NCBI GenBank assembly: GCA_947630775.1
Contig: CANRIY010000007.1
Span: 1-28,603, forward strand
DNA: 28,603 nt
Direction: 5' to 3'
Source of the DNA: an uncultured Clostridia bacterium
GTDB taxonomy: Bacteria > Bacillota > Clostridia > Christensenellales > Borkfalkiaceae
Shown here: piece after piece, positions 13,654 through 20,668 of the stretch
Numbering within the stretch: position 1 is the first letter of the stretch
Layout of the letters: each line of letters opens with the position of its first letter
Notes under the pieces: model-generated
Seen by the model: only the letters and a program-made list of their open reading frames with translations
What the model was told of the DNA's origin: nothing
Databases searched by the model: none
Program-made: the position numbers and the translations under genes

Positions 13654-14841
13654 ATGAAAATACTTGTTGTCAACGCGGGAAGCTCTTCTCTCAAATATCA
13701 GCTCTTCGATATGGGAAAGGGGACCGTGCTTGCGAAGGGGAACTGCGAGCGGATCGGGATCGACGGGCGGATCACGCACAAGCGGCCGTCCAAGGAAGAT
13801 TTTTCCGCCTCGCCCGCCTTTCCCGACCACCGTGCGGCGATCGGCTACGTGCTCCGTCTTCTGACCGATCCAACGTACGGCGTGATCGGGAGCGTCGGTG
13901 AGATCGCGGCGGTGGGGCATAGGTTCGCCCACGGCGGCGAACGCCTGCGCGAGTCCGCCGTCCTCGGGGACGAGGAACTTGCCTATCTCGAGAGCATCGT
14001 CGGGCTCAATCCCCTGCACGGACCGCCCGCCATCAGCGGCTTCAAGGCGTGCAGGGCGGAGATGCCCTCCGTCAAGCATGTGGGAGTGTTCGATACCTCT
14101 TACTATTCCTCGCTTCCCGACTACGCCTATATCTACCCCCTTCCCTACGAGCTGTATGAGGAGAAGAAGATCAGGCGGTACGGCTTCCACGGCACCTCGC
14201 ACCGCTATGTGGCGGGGAAGGCGCAGGAACTTTTGGGAGATCCCAATGCAAAGATCGTCACCTGCCATCTCGGCAACGGCGCTTCCATCACGGCGACGGT
14301 GAACGGGAAGGCGGTGGACACCTCGATGGGCTTCACCCCGCAGGACGGCGTCCCCATGGGTACGCGGAGCGGCGCTCTCGACCCGACGGTCGTCACCTAC
14401 ATCATGAGGGAATGTGGCCTTACCGCCGAGGAGACAGAAAAGCTCCTCAATGAAAAATCGGGGCTTTTGGGCGTCTCGGGGGTGTCGAGCGACTGCCGCG
14501 ACGTGGAAGAGGCGGCGGCAAAGGGGAACATGCGGGCAAGCCTTGCGATGCGCATCCTCGTCCACAATGTGAAAAAACTCATCGGCGCCTACTATGCGGA
14601 GATGAACGGCATCGACGCGCTCGTCTTTACGGCGGGCATCGGCGAGAACGACAGGGCGCTCCGCGCCGAAGTGTGCGGCGGGCTCTCCGCTCTCGGGATT
14701 TCCGTCGACGAAGCCGTCAATGCGACCTGCCCCCGCGGCGAGATCTGCGACATTTCGGGGAAGAACGCCCGCGCAAGGACGTTCGTCATCCCCACCAACG
14801 AGGAATATATGATCGCGCGCGACACGCTCGCCCTCGTCTGA
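13654..14841 (+). CDS. ackA: Acetate/propionate kinase
   Basis: This enzyme transfers phosphate from an acyl-phosphate to ADP, giving ATP and a short-chain acid. The protein has 395 residues, normal for AckA. It begins with the family signature KILVVNAGSSSLKYQLFD and contains GHRFAHGG, YGFHGTSH, GNGASI and TAGIGEN, the phosphate-binding and adenosine motifs of the ASKHA kinases. GGAGAAA precedes the ATG. As the first gene of the microcompartment operon it most likely acts as the propionate kinase that closes the pathway after PduL, in the position PduW takes in Pdu operons. No encapsulation peptide is visible, so it is expected to be cytosolic. Substrate preference between acetyl- and propionyl-phosphate cannot be read from the sequence. 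Confidence 0.95.
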   Translation: MKILVVNAGSSSLKYQLFDMGKGTVLAKGNCERIGIDGRITHKRPSKEDFSASPAFPDHRAAIGYVLRLLTDPTYGVIGSVGEIAAVGHRFAHGGERLRESAVLGDEELAYLESIVGLNPLHGPPAISGFKACRAEMPSVKHVGVFDTSYYSSLPDYAYIYPLPYELYEEKKIRRYGFHGTSHRYVAGKAQELLGDPNAKIVTCHLGNGASITATVNGKAVDTSMGFTPQDGVPMGTRSGALDPTVVTYIMRECGLTAEETEKLLNEKSGLLGVSGVSSDCRDVEEAAAKGNMRASLAMRILVHNVKKLIGAYYAEMNGIDALVFTAGIGENDRALRAEVCGGLSALGISVDEAVNATCPRGEICDISGKNARARTFVIPTNEEYMIARDTLALV

Positions 14842-14872
14842 ATCTGCAAAATAAAACATGAGGATATAAATT

Positions 14873-15634
14873 ATGGCTATGAAATCTGTATTCGAAATCA
14901 AGAAGGAAATCTGCGAAGTAGGGCATAAGCTCTATGCGAAAAACTTTGTGGCGGCGAACGACGGCAACATTTCCGTCAAGATCAACGACCACGAATTTTA
15001 CTGCACGCCGACGGGCGTCTCCAAGGGGTCGCTCACGCCCGACATGATCATCAAAGTGGACGCGGAGGGGAACAAGATCGAGGGCAAACTCAATCCCTCT
15101 TCCGAGATCAAGATGCACATGCGCGTGTACCGCGACCGCCCCGACGTCAATGCGGTCGTCCATGCGCATCCGCCCGTCGCGACGGCGTTCACGGTCGCGG
15201 ACATCGACCTCGACCAGTACATTCTGCCCGAGGCAGTCCTCACGATCGGCGACGTGCCCACCTGCGACTACGGCACCCCCTCCACGATGGAGATCCCCGA
15301 TTCGCTGGAACCCTTCATCCAGAGCCACGACGCCTTCCTGCTCCGCAACCACGGTGCGCTCACGGTCGGGTGCGACCTCACAAAGGCATTCTTCATCATG
15401 GAAGAAGTCGAGTTCAACGCGATCATCTGCAAGCACGCGATGGAGCTCGGCGCCGTCCACGAGATCCCCAACGAACAGCTCAAAAAGCTCATGGAGCTCC
15501 GCAAGAAGATGCACCTCACGGGGCGCCATCCCGGGCTCGACCTCGGCGAGGAAGAAAAGCCCGTTTCCGCTTGCAGCAAGGAAGAACTGGTAGAGACCAT
15601 TACGAAGAGGGTGCTCGAAGCCCTCGGCAAATAA
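14873..15634 (+). CDS. Class II sugar-phosphate aldolase (fuculose/rhamnulose-1-phosphate type), microcompartment-targeted
   Basis: This zinc aldolase is predicted to cleave L-fuculose-1-phosphate, and perhaps L-rhamnulose-1-phosphate, into DHAP and L-lactaldehyde. In the 253-residue protein the metal ligands appear as HAH (His97 and His99) and NHG (His160), with Glu78 as the catalytic acid by analogy with E. coli FucA. Compared with FucA there is a C-terminal extension: a linker (EEEKPVSACS) followed by the amphipathic helix KEELVETITKRVLEALGK. This looks like an encapsulation peptide and implies that the aldolase is inside the shell, the defining feature of GRM5-type loci. AGGA lies 8 bases before the ATG. 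Class and targeting are well supported; the choice of sugar is inferred. Confidence 0.9.
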   Translation: MAMKSVFEIKKEICEVGHKLYAKNFVAANDGNISVKINDHEFYCTPTGVSKGSLTPDMIIKVDAEGNKIEGKLNPSSEIKMHMRVYRDRPDVNAVVHAHPPVATAFTVADIDLDQYILPEAVLTIGDVPTCDYGTPSTMEIPDSLEPFIQSHDAFLLRNHGALTVGCDLTKAFFIMEEVEFNAIICKHAMELGAVHEIPNEQLKKLMELRKKMHLTGRHPGLDLGEEEKPVSACSKEELVETITKRVLEALGK

Positions 15635-15649
15635 ACGGGAGGTGATCCT

Positions 15650-17104
15650 ATGGCGATCAATTGGACGGAAGCGCAGATCGAAGAGGTGGTCAAAGCCGTC
15701 ATGAGCGGACTTTCCGCCGAACAACAGCCGACCGCATCGTGGGACGCCTCGGGGTATAACGGAAGAGCGTACATCGGCGTATTCGAGGACATGAACGACG
15801 CGATCGACGCGGCGACGGCGGGCTATAAAGCCGTCCGTGCGATGTCGCTCGAAGAGCGGGAGAAGGTCATCGGCAAGATCCGCGAGCTCTGCCGCAGCGA
15901 GGCCGCTACCATGGCGGAACTCGGGGTTGCCGAGACGGGCATGGGGCGCGTCGAACACAAGACGGCGAAGCACATTCTCGTCGCCGACAAGACGCCCGGC
16001 ACTTCGGACATCGTCTCCGCGGTCAAGACGGGGGACTACGGTCTCACCCTCACCGAGATGGCGCCCTTCGGCGTCGTCGGGAGCATCACCCCGAGCACCA
16101 ATCCGTCGGAGACAGTGCTCTGCAACAGTATCGGCATGATCGCGGCGGGCAACGGCGTGGTATTCAATCCCCACCCGCACGCCATCGCGACTTCCAATTA
16201 TGCGGTCGATCTCGTCAACCGTGCGAGCGCCGCAGTGGGCGGGCCGCGCGTGCTCGTCGCCTCGGTGAAAAAACCGACCCTTGACTCGGCGCAGACCATG
16301 TACCATCATCCCGCCATCCGTCTCCTCGTCTGCACGGGGGGCCCGGGCGTTGTCAAAAGCGTTCTTTCGAGCGGGAAGAAGGCGATCGGTGCGGGCGCGG
16401 GCAATCCTCCCGTTATCGTCGACGACACCGCCGACGTGAAGAAGGCGGGCAAGGACATCATCGACGGCTGCAGTTTCGACAACAACCTTCCCTGCATTGC
16501 GGAGAAAGAAGTGTTCGTATTCGAAAACGTTGCGGACGAACTCATTGCCTCGATGAAGGCAAACGGCGCATACATGATCACGGCTGCGCAGGCGGATGAG
16601 CTCGCGAAGATCGTTCTCGTCGAGAGCAAGGATCCAAAGACGGGCATCGTCAAAAAATCAGTCAGCCGCGCGTGCGTCGGAAGGGACGCCGCGGTGCTCC
16701 TCAAAAAAATCGGGGTGAGCGTGGGCGCGGACGTGCGCTGCATCATCTGCGAGACGGACTTCATGCACCCCTTTGTGCAGTATGAGCTCATGATGCCCAT
16801 TCTCCCCATCGTGCGGGTGAAGGACATCGACGAAGCGATCGACCTTGCGGTCAAGGCGGAGCACGGCTGCCGCCACACCGCGCACATGCACTCCAAGAAC
16901 ATCGATCATCTCACCCGCTTTGCGCGGGCGGTGGAGACGACTATTTTCGTCAAGAACGCGCCTTCCTATGCGGGGATTGGCTTCGGAGGGGAGGGACACA
17001 CCACCTTCACGATCGCGGGCCCCACGGGCGAGGGATTGACGAGTGCGCGCAGTTTTACGAGATACAGAAGATGCGTGCTGTCAGACAGCTTCCGCATTAT
17101 CTAA
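15650..17104 (+). CDS. CoA-acylating propionaldehyde dehydrogenase (PduP-like)
   Basis: This enzyme oxidises propanal to propionyl-CoA with NAD and CoA inside the microcompartment. The 484-residue protein belongs to the acylating aldehyde dehydrogenases (PduP/EutE). The catalytic cysteine is Cys282 in NNLPCIAEKE. The cofactor region includes the glycine-rich GAGAGNPPVIVDDTADV. The N-terminus (TEAQIEEVVKAVMSGL) is an amphipathic helix followed by a polar linker, the typical encapsulation peptide of PduP. GGGAGGTGAT is an excellent RBS, and the gene lies 15 bases after the aldolase. It regenerates NADH used by the alcohol dehydrogenase and supplies PduL. Propanal as substrate is inferred from the dehydratase in the same operon. 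Confidence 0.93.
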   Translation: MAINWTEAQIEEVVKAVMSGLSAEQQPTASWDASGYNGRAYIGVFEDMNDAIDAATAGYKAVRAMSLEEREKVIGKIRELCRSEAATMAELGVAETGMGRVEHKTAKHILVADKTPGTSDIVSAVKTGDYGLTLTEMAPFGVVGSITPSTNPSETVLCNSIGMIAAGNGVVFNPHPHAIATSNYAVDLVNRASAAVGGPRVLVASVKKPTLDSAQTMYHHPAIRLLVCTGGPGVVKSVLSSGKKAIGAGAGNPPVIVDDTADVKKAGKDIIDGCSFDNNLPCIAEKEVFVFENVADELIASMKANGAYMITAAQADELAKIVLVESKDPKTGIVKKSVSRACVGRDAAVLLKKIGVSVGADVRCIICETDFMHPFVQYELMMPILPIVRVKDIDEAIDLAVKAEHGCRHTAHMHSKNIDHLTRFARAVETTIFVKNAPSYAGIGFGGEGHTTFTIAGPTGEGLTSARSFTRYRRCVLSDSFRII

Positions 17105-17122
17105 TAAGTTAAGGAGGTTCGA

Positions 17123-18322
17123 ATGGATATTTCCGCTTCGCAGGTAGAGAGCATCGTCCGTAAGATCTTAGGCGAGATGGGCGGTTCCGGCAAGTCGGCG
17201 CCGCAGGGCATTCCCAAGACGGCGAAAGTCGCAATGCTCACCGCGCCCAAGAAGATCGAAGTCAAGGAATTTCCCGTCCCCGCGCTCACCGACGACGACA
17301 TCCTCGTCAAGGTGGAAGGCTGCGGCGTGTGCGGCACCGACGTGCACGAGTGGAAGGGGGATCCCTTCGGCATCATTCCCGTGACGCTCGGACATGAGGG
17401 CACGGGCGAGATCATCTACCTCGGCAAAAACATCAAGTGCGATACGGCGGGTAATCCCATCAAAGTGGGCGACAAGCTGGTGACGAGCGTCATCAGCTGC
17501 GGCGATTGCTACATCTGCCGCAACCATCCCGCCAACACCAACCTTTGCGAGAGGCAGGGCGTGTTCGGGCTCATCCCTCACAGCGACGCACAGCCGCTCA
17601 CGGGATGGTTCTCCACCCACCTTCTCATCCGCGGGAAGGGCGCGACCTATTTCGTCGTGAACGACCTTGATTTGCAGGAGAGAATGCTTCTCGAGCTCGC
17701 CTGCGTGTGCGTACACGCGTTGAAACGGGCAAACGGCACGGGGCTACTCAACTTCAATTCCAAGGTATTGGTGCAGGGGCTCGGTCCCGTGGGGCTCGTG
17801 ATGGTGAGCGTGCTCCGCGCCGCGGGGATCAATCACATCATCGCGGTAGACGGCACGCCCATGCGTCTCGACATGGCGAGAAAGCTCGGCGCAAAGACGA
17901 TCGTGAACTTCCGCGAGACGCCCGCCTTGGAAGACAGGGTGAAGATCGTCAAGCAGGCGGCGAACGGCGTGGGGGCGGACTTCGCCTTCCAGTGCACGGG
18001 CGCACCCGCGGCGGCGAAGGACATCTACGAGTACATCCGTCGGGGCGGCGGGCTCTGCGAAATGGGATTCTTCGTCAATAACGGCGAATATCCCGTCAAT
18101 CCGCACTTCGCGATGTGCAATAAGGAGATCAACCTCGTCGGTTCGTGGGATTACAGCGCGGACGACTATCCCACCACGATGGCATTCCTGCGTCAGGCGC
18201 GCGAGATGAATATCCCCATCAAGGAGATCATCACGCACAGCTTCCCGCTCGACCGTCTCCAAGAGGCGATGGAAGTCAATGTCTCGCAGAAGGGGATCAA
18301 GATCTGCTACGTTGCAGAGTAA
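17123..18322 (+). CDS. Zinc-dependent alcohol dehydrogenase, microcompartment-targeted
   Basis: This medium-chain zinc alcohol dehydrogenase (399 residues) probably reduces propanal to 1-propanol, and possibly lactaldehyde to 1,2-propanediol, recycling NAD. Catalytic zinc motifs are CGVCGTDVHEW and GHEGTGE. A structural-zinc-like cluster, CGDCYICRNHPANTNLC, follows, and the Rossmann motif is GLGPVG. The first 20 residues (MDISASQVESIVRKILGEMG) form an amphipathic helix joined by a Gly/Ser linker to the catalytic domain, an encapsulation peptide. AAGGAGGT precedes the ATG. It is the only alcohol dehydrogenase in the operon, so one enzyme may serve both reductions. The family is certain; the dual role is inference. 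Confidence 0.92.
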   Translation: MDISASQVESIVRKILGEMGGSGKSAPQGIPKTAKVAMLTAPKKIEVKEFPVPALTDDDILVKVEGCGVCGTDVHEWKGDPFGIIPVTLGHEGTGEIIYLGKNIKCDTAGNPIKVGDKLVTSVISCGDCYICRNHPANTNLCERQGVFGLIPHSDAQPLTGWFSTHLLIRGKGATYFVVNDLDLQERMLLELACVCVHALKRANGTGLLNFNSKVLVQGLGPVGLVMVSVLRAAGINHIIAVDGTPMRLDMARKLGAKTIVNFRETPALEDRVKIVKQAANGVGADFAFQCTGAPAAAKDIYEYIRRGGGLCEMGFFVNNGEYPVNPHFAMCNKEINLVGSWDYSADDYPTTMAFLRQAREMNIPIKEIITHSFPLDRLQEAMEVNVSQKGIKICYVAE

Positions 18323-18334
18323 AGGAGAAACAGT

Positions 18335-18658
18335 ATGGCGCTCGGCATGATCGAAGTATTCGGATTTTCGACGGCGATCGTCGTCGCCGACGCCATGGCA
18401 AAGGCGGCGGAGGTCGAACTCGTCGCCATCGACAAGAATAAACCCGCGGCGGGGGATGCGGCAAGAGTGCCCCTCGTCATGGTAGTGAAAGTGGAAGGCA
18501 CGGCCGCGGCGGTGGAAGCCGCGATCGAGGCAGGCAAGCGCGAGGCGGAAAAGCGGGAGCTTTACATCACCCACAAGGTGATCGCCCGCCAGAGCGAGGA
18601 CATCGAGTGGTTCGCCCGCTTGAACGCCCTCGGCAAAGATAAACTCAGAAAAATTTAG
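18335..18658 (+). CDS. BMC-H shell protein with extended pore loop
   Basis: This 107-residue hexameric shell protein has a single BMC domain. GMIEVFGFSTAIVVADAMAKAAEVELV is typical of the family. Where the neighbouring paralogues have the short pore motif KIGSG, this protein has a longer loop, KNKPAAGDAARVP, about 8-9 residues more. The loop contains no cysteine, so it should not form the pore Fe-S site reported for GrpU-type shell proteins. The C-terminus is longer and basic (GKDKLRKI). AAAGGAG lies before the ATG. The gene starts 12 bases after the alcohol dehydrogenase. It is likely a minor or specialised facet protein with a different pore. Confidence 0.92.
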   Translation: MALGMIEVFGFSTAIVVADAMAKAAEVELVAIDKNKPAAGDAARVPLVMVVKVEGTAAAVEAAIEAGKREAEKRELYITHKVIARQSEDIEWFARLNALGKDKLRKI

Positions 18659-18688
18659 AAAATCTATTAAAAAAGGAGATATAGAACT

Positions 18689-18964
18689 ATGTTGGAAGCA
18701 TTGGGTATGGTCGAAACGAGAGGACTTGTTGCGGCAATCGAAGCAGCAGATGCGATGGTCAAGGCGGCGAACGTCGTCCTCATCGGCAGCGAGAAGATCG
18801 GCAGCGGGCTCGTCAGCGTCATGGTGCGCGGCGACGTCGGCGCCGTTCAGGCAGCCGTTCAGGCAGGGACCGCGGCAGCGACTGCGCTCGGCGAAGTGAT
18901 CGCGACGCACGTCATTCCCCGTCCTCATTCGGATGTCGAAAAACTTCTTCCCGTCATCAAATAA
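18689..18964 (+). CDS. BMC-H shell protein, PduA-like (paralogue 1)
   Basis: This 91-residue canonical hexameric shell protein has the PduA-type pore motif KIGSG and the edge lysine region AMVKAANV. It should be a main facet component and metabolite pore. It is nearly identical to the gene at 19275: after removal of one inserted Leu at position 2, the first 52 residues are the same and only 6 of 90 differ. AAAAAAGGAG precedes the ATG. The synonymous codons differ between the copies, and this copy uses more A/T-ending ones at the 5' end. Confidence 0.95.
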   Translation: MLEALGMVETRGLVAAIEAADAMVKAANVVLIGSEKIGSGLVSVMVRGDVGAVQAAVQAGTAAATALGEVIATHVIPRPHSDVEKLLPVIK

Positions 18965-18984
18965 ATTCTTTTTGAGAAGGAAAG

Positions 18985-19257
18985 ATGAAAGCGATCGCTT
19001 TGCTCGAAGTGCAGGCCATGGTCGCCGCAATTGTGGGACTTGACGCGATGGTGAAAGCGGCGGACGTGGAACTCATTCATGTGGAAAAACGCCTCGGCGG
19101 CAGACTGGTGACGGTCGTCGTCGAAGGCGAGGTTTCCGCTGTCATGGCGGCGCTAAAAGCCGGCGCCGCTGCGGCGGCGGGGGCGGGAAAGGTGAAAGCC
19201 ACAGAGGTGATCGCCAATCCCCACCCCGACGTCATGCGTTTTTTGACGACAGGCTAA
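18985..19257 (+). CDS. BMC-H shell protein, divergent pore
   Basis: This 90-residue BMC-H protein sits between the two near-identical PduA-like genes. The fold signature is clear (ALLEVQAMVAAIVGLDAMVKAADVELI and the VEGEVSAVMAALKAG helix). The pore-lining segment reads KRLGGRL instead of KIGSGL, so the pore is more positively charged on one side. AGAAGGAAAG is the RBS. It is probably a minor shell component with its own transport preference; that part is inference. Confidence 0.93.
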   Translation: MKAIALLEVQAMVAAIVGLDAMVKAADVELIHVEKRLGGRLVTVVVEGEVSAVMAALKAGAAAAAGAGKVKATEVIANPHPDVMRFLTTG

Positions 19258-19274
19258 TTTTTCGGAGGTATACT

Positions 19275-19547
19275 ATGGAAGCATTGGGTATGGTCGAAAC
19301 GAGAGGGCTCGTGGCGGCGATCGAAGCGGCGGATGCGATGGTCAAGGCGGCGAACGTCGTCCTCATCGGCAGCGAAAAGATCGGCAGCGGACTCGTCAGC
19401 GTCATGGTGCGCGGCGATGTCGGCGCGGTGAAATCGGCCGTGGAAGCGGGCACGAGAGCGGCGACGGCGCTCGGCGAAGTGATCGCAACGCACGTCATTC
19501 CCCGCCCCCATTCCGACGTCGAAAAGCTCCTTCCCACCCTCAAATAA
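19275..19547 (+). CDS. BMC-H shell protein, PduA-like (paralogue 2)
   Basis: This 90-residue hexameric shell protein has pore motif KIGSG and differs from the product of 18689-18964 at only six positions plus one indel. The differences fall in the helix after GAV (KSAVEAGTR versus QAAVQAGTA) and at the C-terminus. CGGAGGT precedes the ATG. It is followed by the longest gap of the operon (221 bases), which holds hairpins. A recent duplication or gene conversion with paralogue 1 is the simplest explanation. Confidence 0.95.
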   Translation: MEALGMVETRGLVAAIEAADAMVKAANVVLIGSEKIGSGLVSVMVRGDVGAVKSAVEAGTRAATALGEVIATHVIPRPHSDVEKLLPTLK

Positions 19548-19555
19548 GAGCGGGA

Positions 19556-19594
19556 AGACGGGCGTTTCGTCTGCAAATGCATGCAGGCTTTTTT
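19556..19594 (+). terminator. Possible attenuator after the shell-gene cluster
   Basis: A small stem AGACG/CGTCT (19556-19572) is followed by CTGCA/TGCAG (19571-19586), then GC and T6 at 19589-19594. The hairpins are short, so partial termination or an RNA-processing site is more likely than full termination, because the operon continues. Confidence 0.35.
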
Positions 19595-19647
19595 CTCATA
19601 TCGTTTTTCAGAGGGAAGTGTTCGGAATGAACCCCCACCCCTACCCC

Positions 19648-19738
19648 GCCCCCTTAAAAAGGGGGCAGGCGAGGACAAAGATGCCCCCCTTAGATAGGGG
19701 GCAGGCGAGGACAAAGATGCCCCCCTTAAAAAGGGGGC
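19648..19738 (+). repeat. Three tandem 36-bp hairpin repeats inside the operon
   Basis: Hairpins of GCCCCC, a 7-base A/T-rich loop and GGGGGC lie at 19648-19666, 19683-19702 and 19719-19738. They are separated by the constant segment AGGCGAGGACAAAGAT, giving an exact 36-bp period. The flank ACCCCTACCCC resembles the repeat that forms the operon terminator at 27779-27825. The array lies between the shell genes and pduL. It could stabilise the upstream shell mRNA or simply be an inserted intergenic repeat. Confidence 0.8.
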
Positions 19739-19768
19739 AGGCGAGAGCAAGGACAAAGAGGCGTTATT

Positions 19769-20410
19769 ATGGAAATTTCAAGCGCGCAGATCGCGGCAAT
19801 GGTCAAGAGCATTCTCGACAACATGGCAGAAGAGGACGGCGGGATCCCCGTCGGGGTCTCCAACCGTCATATCCATCTGACGAGGGAGGACGCGGATACC
19901 CTCTTCGGGGCGGGCTATGAGCTCACCCCCCTCAAAGATCTGTCCCAGCCGGGGCAGTACGCCTGCAAGGAGCTTCTGACCCTCATCGGTCCCTCGCTCC
20001 GTCCCATCGAGAACGTGCGCGTGCTGGGGCCCCTCCGCAGTAAATCGCAGGTGGAGATCTCGGCGACCGATTCTTACGTTCTCAAAGTGAAGCCCCCCGT
20101 GCGGGAGTCGGGCAACGTCCGCGGCTCCGCACCCATCACGATCGTCGGTCCCAAGGGAGTGGTGTGCCTCAAAGAGGGGTGCATCATCGCCAACCGTCAC
20201 ATCCACATGTCTTTGGACGACGCGAAAAAGTATGGCGTCAAGGACGGCGACACGGTGACGGTGGACGTCGAGGGCAAGCGCCGCACCCGCTGGTACGACG
20301 TGCAGATCCGCGCGAGCGAAAACTTCCGCCTCGAGATGCATGTCGACACCGACGACGCGAACGCGGCGGGCATCGGAAACGGCGACAGAGTCCGTATTGT
20401 CAAGGAGTAA
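19769..20410 (+). CDS. pduL: Phosphate propanoyltransferase PduL
   Basis: This enzyme converts propionyl-CoA and phosphate to propionyl-phosphate and CoA, recycling CoA inside the shell. The 213-residue protein has the duplicated PduL beta-barrel domain. The two zinc-binding segments are SNRHIHLT in the first half and ANRHIHMS in the second. The N-terminus (MEISSAQIAAMVKSILDNMAEEDGG) is a textbook PduL encapsulation helix plus linker. The RBS is modest (AAAGAGG), in line with lower expression than the shell proteins upstream. It starts 221 bases after the shell cluster and 4 bases before the EutN-type gene. Confidence 0.95.
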   Translation: MEISSAQIAAMVKSILDNMAEEDGGIPVGVSNRHIHLTREDADTLFGAGYELTPLKDLSQPGQYACKELLTLIGPSLRPIENVRVLGPLRSKSQVEISATDSYVLKVKPPVRESGNVRGSAPITIVGPKGVVCLKEGCIIANRHIHMSLDDAKKYGVKDGDTVTVDVEGKRRTRWYDVQIRASENFRLEMHVDTDDANAAGIGNGDRVRIVKE

Positions 20411-20414
20411 GGCT

Positions 20415-20663
20415 GTGTTAAGAGGAATTATCAGAGGGAATATCGTCTCCACACGCAAGCAGGATTCGCTCATCGGGGCGAAGTTCATGGAGGTGGAGAT
20501 CATGCAGAACGGCGCGCTTACGGGGCAATATCTCATCGCGATCGACAGTGTGGGCGCCGGCATCGGGGAGACCGTTCTCATCACGGTCGGCAGTCCCGCA
20601 CGGCTTGCCCTGCAAAACAGGGAGATGCCCACGGATGCTGTCATTGTGGGTATCGTGGATTGA
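20415..20663 (+). CDS. EutN/CcmL-type pentameric vertex protein
   Basis: This 82-residue BMC-P protein closes the vertices of the shell. It begins LRGIIRGNIVSTRKQDSLIGAKFM and continues with AIDSVGAGIGETVLITVGSPARLAL, both classic EutN/CcmL/PduN features. The frame is open further upstream, but AAGGAG at 20402-20407 is 7 bases before the GTG at 20415, which gives the correct family N-terminus. The start is therefore GTG, 4 bases after the pduL stop. It is the only pentamer gene in the window. Confidence 0.95.
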   Translation: MLRGIIRGNIVSTRKQDSLIGAKFMEVEIMQNGALTGQYLIAIDSVGAGIGETVLITVGSPARLALQNREMPTDAVIVGIVD

Positions 20664-20668
20664 AGTCT

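Noticed and set aside
14786..16309. 507-codon minus-strand open frame
   Set aside because: It is the antisense shadow of the aldolase and aldehyde dehydrogenase genes; His/Arg/Asp-rich composition typical of such shadows.
19648..19755. 36-bp periodic repeats resembling a CRISPR array
   Set aside because: Repeats are contiguous with no spacers, only three units, inside a metabolic operon, and there are no cas genes.
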